Shown here: positions 63,477 to 64,000 of the stretch, in pieces
How the letters are laid out: each line of letters begins with the position of its first letter
Position numbering within the stretch: position 1 is the first letter of the stretch
NCBI GenBank assembly: GCA_965247355.1
Contig: OZ252011.1
Location: forward strand, 1,488,001-1,552,000
Direction: 5' to 3'
DNA length: 64,000 nucleotides
Source of the DNA: RHLJ01 sp965247355
GTDB taxonomy: Bacteria > Bacteroidota > Rhodothermia > Balneolales > Balneolaceae
The notes under the pieces: model-generated
What the model saw: only the letters and a program-made list of their open reading frames with translations
What the model was told of the DNA's origin: nothing
Database searches by the model: none
Made by a program: the position numbers and the translations under genes

Positions 63477-64000
63477 TTAATCTAACAAAACATATTTTGC
63501 ATAAGCTACTAACTTCTTTTCTGGTTCATACCAGGATGATAATCCAGAATCTCTCATAAAGCCTTTATAAGTAGATTTTTTCACCGAAAAAAATACTGCT
63601 ACCATATCACTCAGCTCATCATACCGATCAAATTCACTTTGCTGTTTAATTGATAATTTATTCTTCTTCCACTTTTTATTAACAGAATCAAAAATAGCAA
63701 TAGTATTACCGTTTTCAATTCTTACCCCCTCTTTAAGCCACTCTGGTTTATACTTTTCTTTATCACTCAAAATACTGGCTAATTTTTTATCAACAATCCA
63801 TTCAAAAACTAGGAAAAAAGGCTCATTAATTATTATTGAACGTTCTGATAAATCTACATTTATTTTCCCATTCTCGATTGATGAACTTATAATTATGTTA
63901 CCACTATATAAATCATCACCCGGTATACCGTTTACAGAGTTCAAAAATCGAATTCTTAACTGATATTCCTGAATAGTACTTTCATGTATAAAAATTGCAG
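63477..64000 (-). CDS. C-terminal part of a secreted/outer-membrane-linked protein (5' cut by window edge)
   Basis: The minus-strand frame is open to the right edge (AIFIHESTIQEYQLRIRFLN is read from base 63998), so the TTG at 63944 is not the start. The visible 174 residues have a beta-rich pattern, IRFLNSVNGIPGDDLYSGNI, VDLSERSIIINEPFFLVFEW and a C-terminal YKGFMRDSGLSSWYE, resembling the last domain of Bacteroidota carboxypeptidase-like regulatory-domain proteins. That match is from pattern memory and needs a profile search. Nothing can be said of its upstream domains. Confidence 0.6.
   Translation of the reverse strand, partial: AIFIHESTIQEYQLRIRFLNSVNGIPGDDLYSGNIIISSSIENGKINVDLSERSIIINEPFFLVFEWIVDKKLASILSDKEKYKPEWLKEGVRIENGNTIAIFDSVNKKWKKNKLSIKQQSEFDRYDELSDMVAVFFSVKKSTYKGFMRDSGLSSWYEPEKKLVAYAKYVLLD

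Overview
The window looks like one stretch of chromosome from an AT-rich, Gram-negative bacterium of the Bacteroidota/Balneolota group, probably a marine or saline heterotroph close to Balneola/Gracilimonas. This placement is inferred. It rests on a type IX secretion C-terminal tail (NYPNPFNP motif) on the 946-aa protein, a PID-CTERM small protein, many lipoproteins with a Cys lipobox, an NrtR-type arabinose regulator, a membrane-anchored AraC regulator and vSGLT-like sodium/sugar symporters. I see no rRNA, tRNA, CRISPR array, insertion sequence or phage gene. No gene-free gap exceeds about 220 bases.

Layout. 1-2.2 kb: the 3' part of a GH127 beta-L-arabinofuranosidase. 2.2-4.6 kb: a lipoprotein, an RluA-type pseudouridine synthase and an overlapping methyltransferase. 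4.7-13.8 kb, mostly minus strand: an InlB-repeat lipoprotein, rmuC, an exported GFOR-like oxidoreductase, an alpha/beta hydrolase, a PID-CTERM peptide next to a large lamin-tail/Calx-beta T9SS protein, and a 3-hydroxybutyryl-CoA dehydrogenase. 14-20.6 kb, plus strand: penicillin acylase-family hydrolase, a NagZ-like GH3/beta-lactamase fusion coupled to an unusual cytidine deaminase, and a 58-aa Hc1-like histone. 20.6-24.2 kb: an NTF2-like protein, an M61 peptidase and an HSL esterase.

24.2-43.8 kb is a sugar region: galT-galK, an FAD/Fe-S lactate/glycolate-type oxidoreductase, then a minus-strand arabinose locus running symporter, galM, NrtR-type regulator, araB, araD, SGLT symporter, araA. 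A ROK regulator, a frameshifted GH1 glycosidase and a vSGLT-like galactose/glucose symporter follow. Two matching 17-bp inverted repeats (AGTGTT-N5-AACACT) lie before araB and galM and are good operator candidates. A perfect LacI-type palindrome lies between the GH1 gene and the vSGLT-like gene. Together with GH127 this reads as capture and catabolism of L-arabinose and galactose from plant or algal polymers.

44-64 kb is an accessory region of exported hydrolases and regulators: two AraC regulators, an S41 peptidase, an orphan MacB/FtsX-type permease, a compact minus-strand cluster (ABM protein, S9A prolyl oligopeptidase, alpha/beta hydrolase, NTF2-like protein, serine hydrolase), two more beta-lactamase-fold hydrolases, a PD40 propeller protein, an ankyrin protein and an M23 peptidase. 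Three genes between 40.6 and 63.4 kb appear broken: GH1 by a homopolymer frameshift, a beta-barrel-like protein by a T9 tract in its signal peptide, and a small secreted protein by an in-frame TAG. Either real decay or phase variation, or assembly errors, could explain these. I found no clearly new multi-gene system. The best leads are the T9SS/PID-CTERM pair, the operator motifs, the domain-swapped cytidine deaminase and the broken genes.
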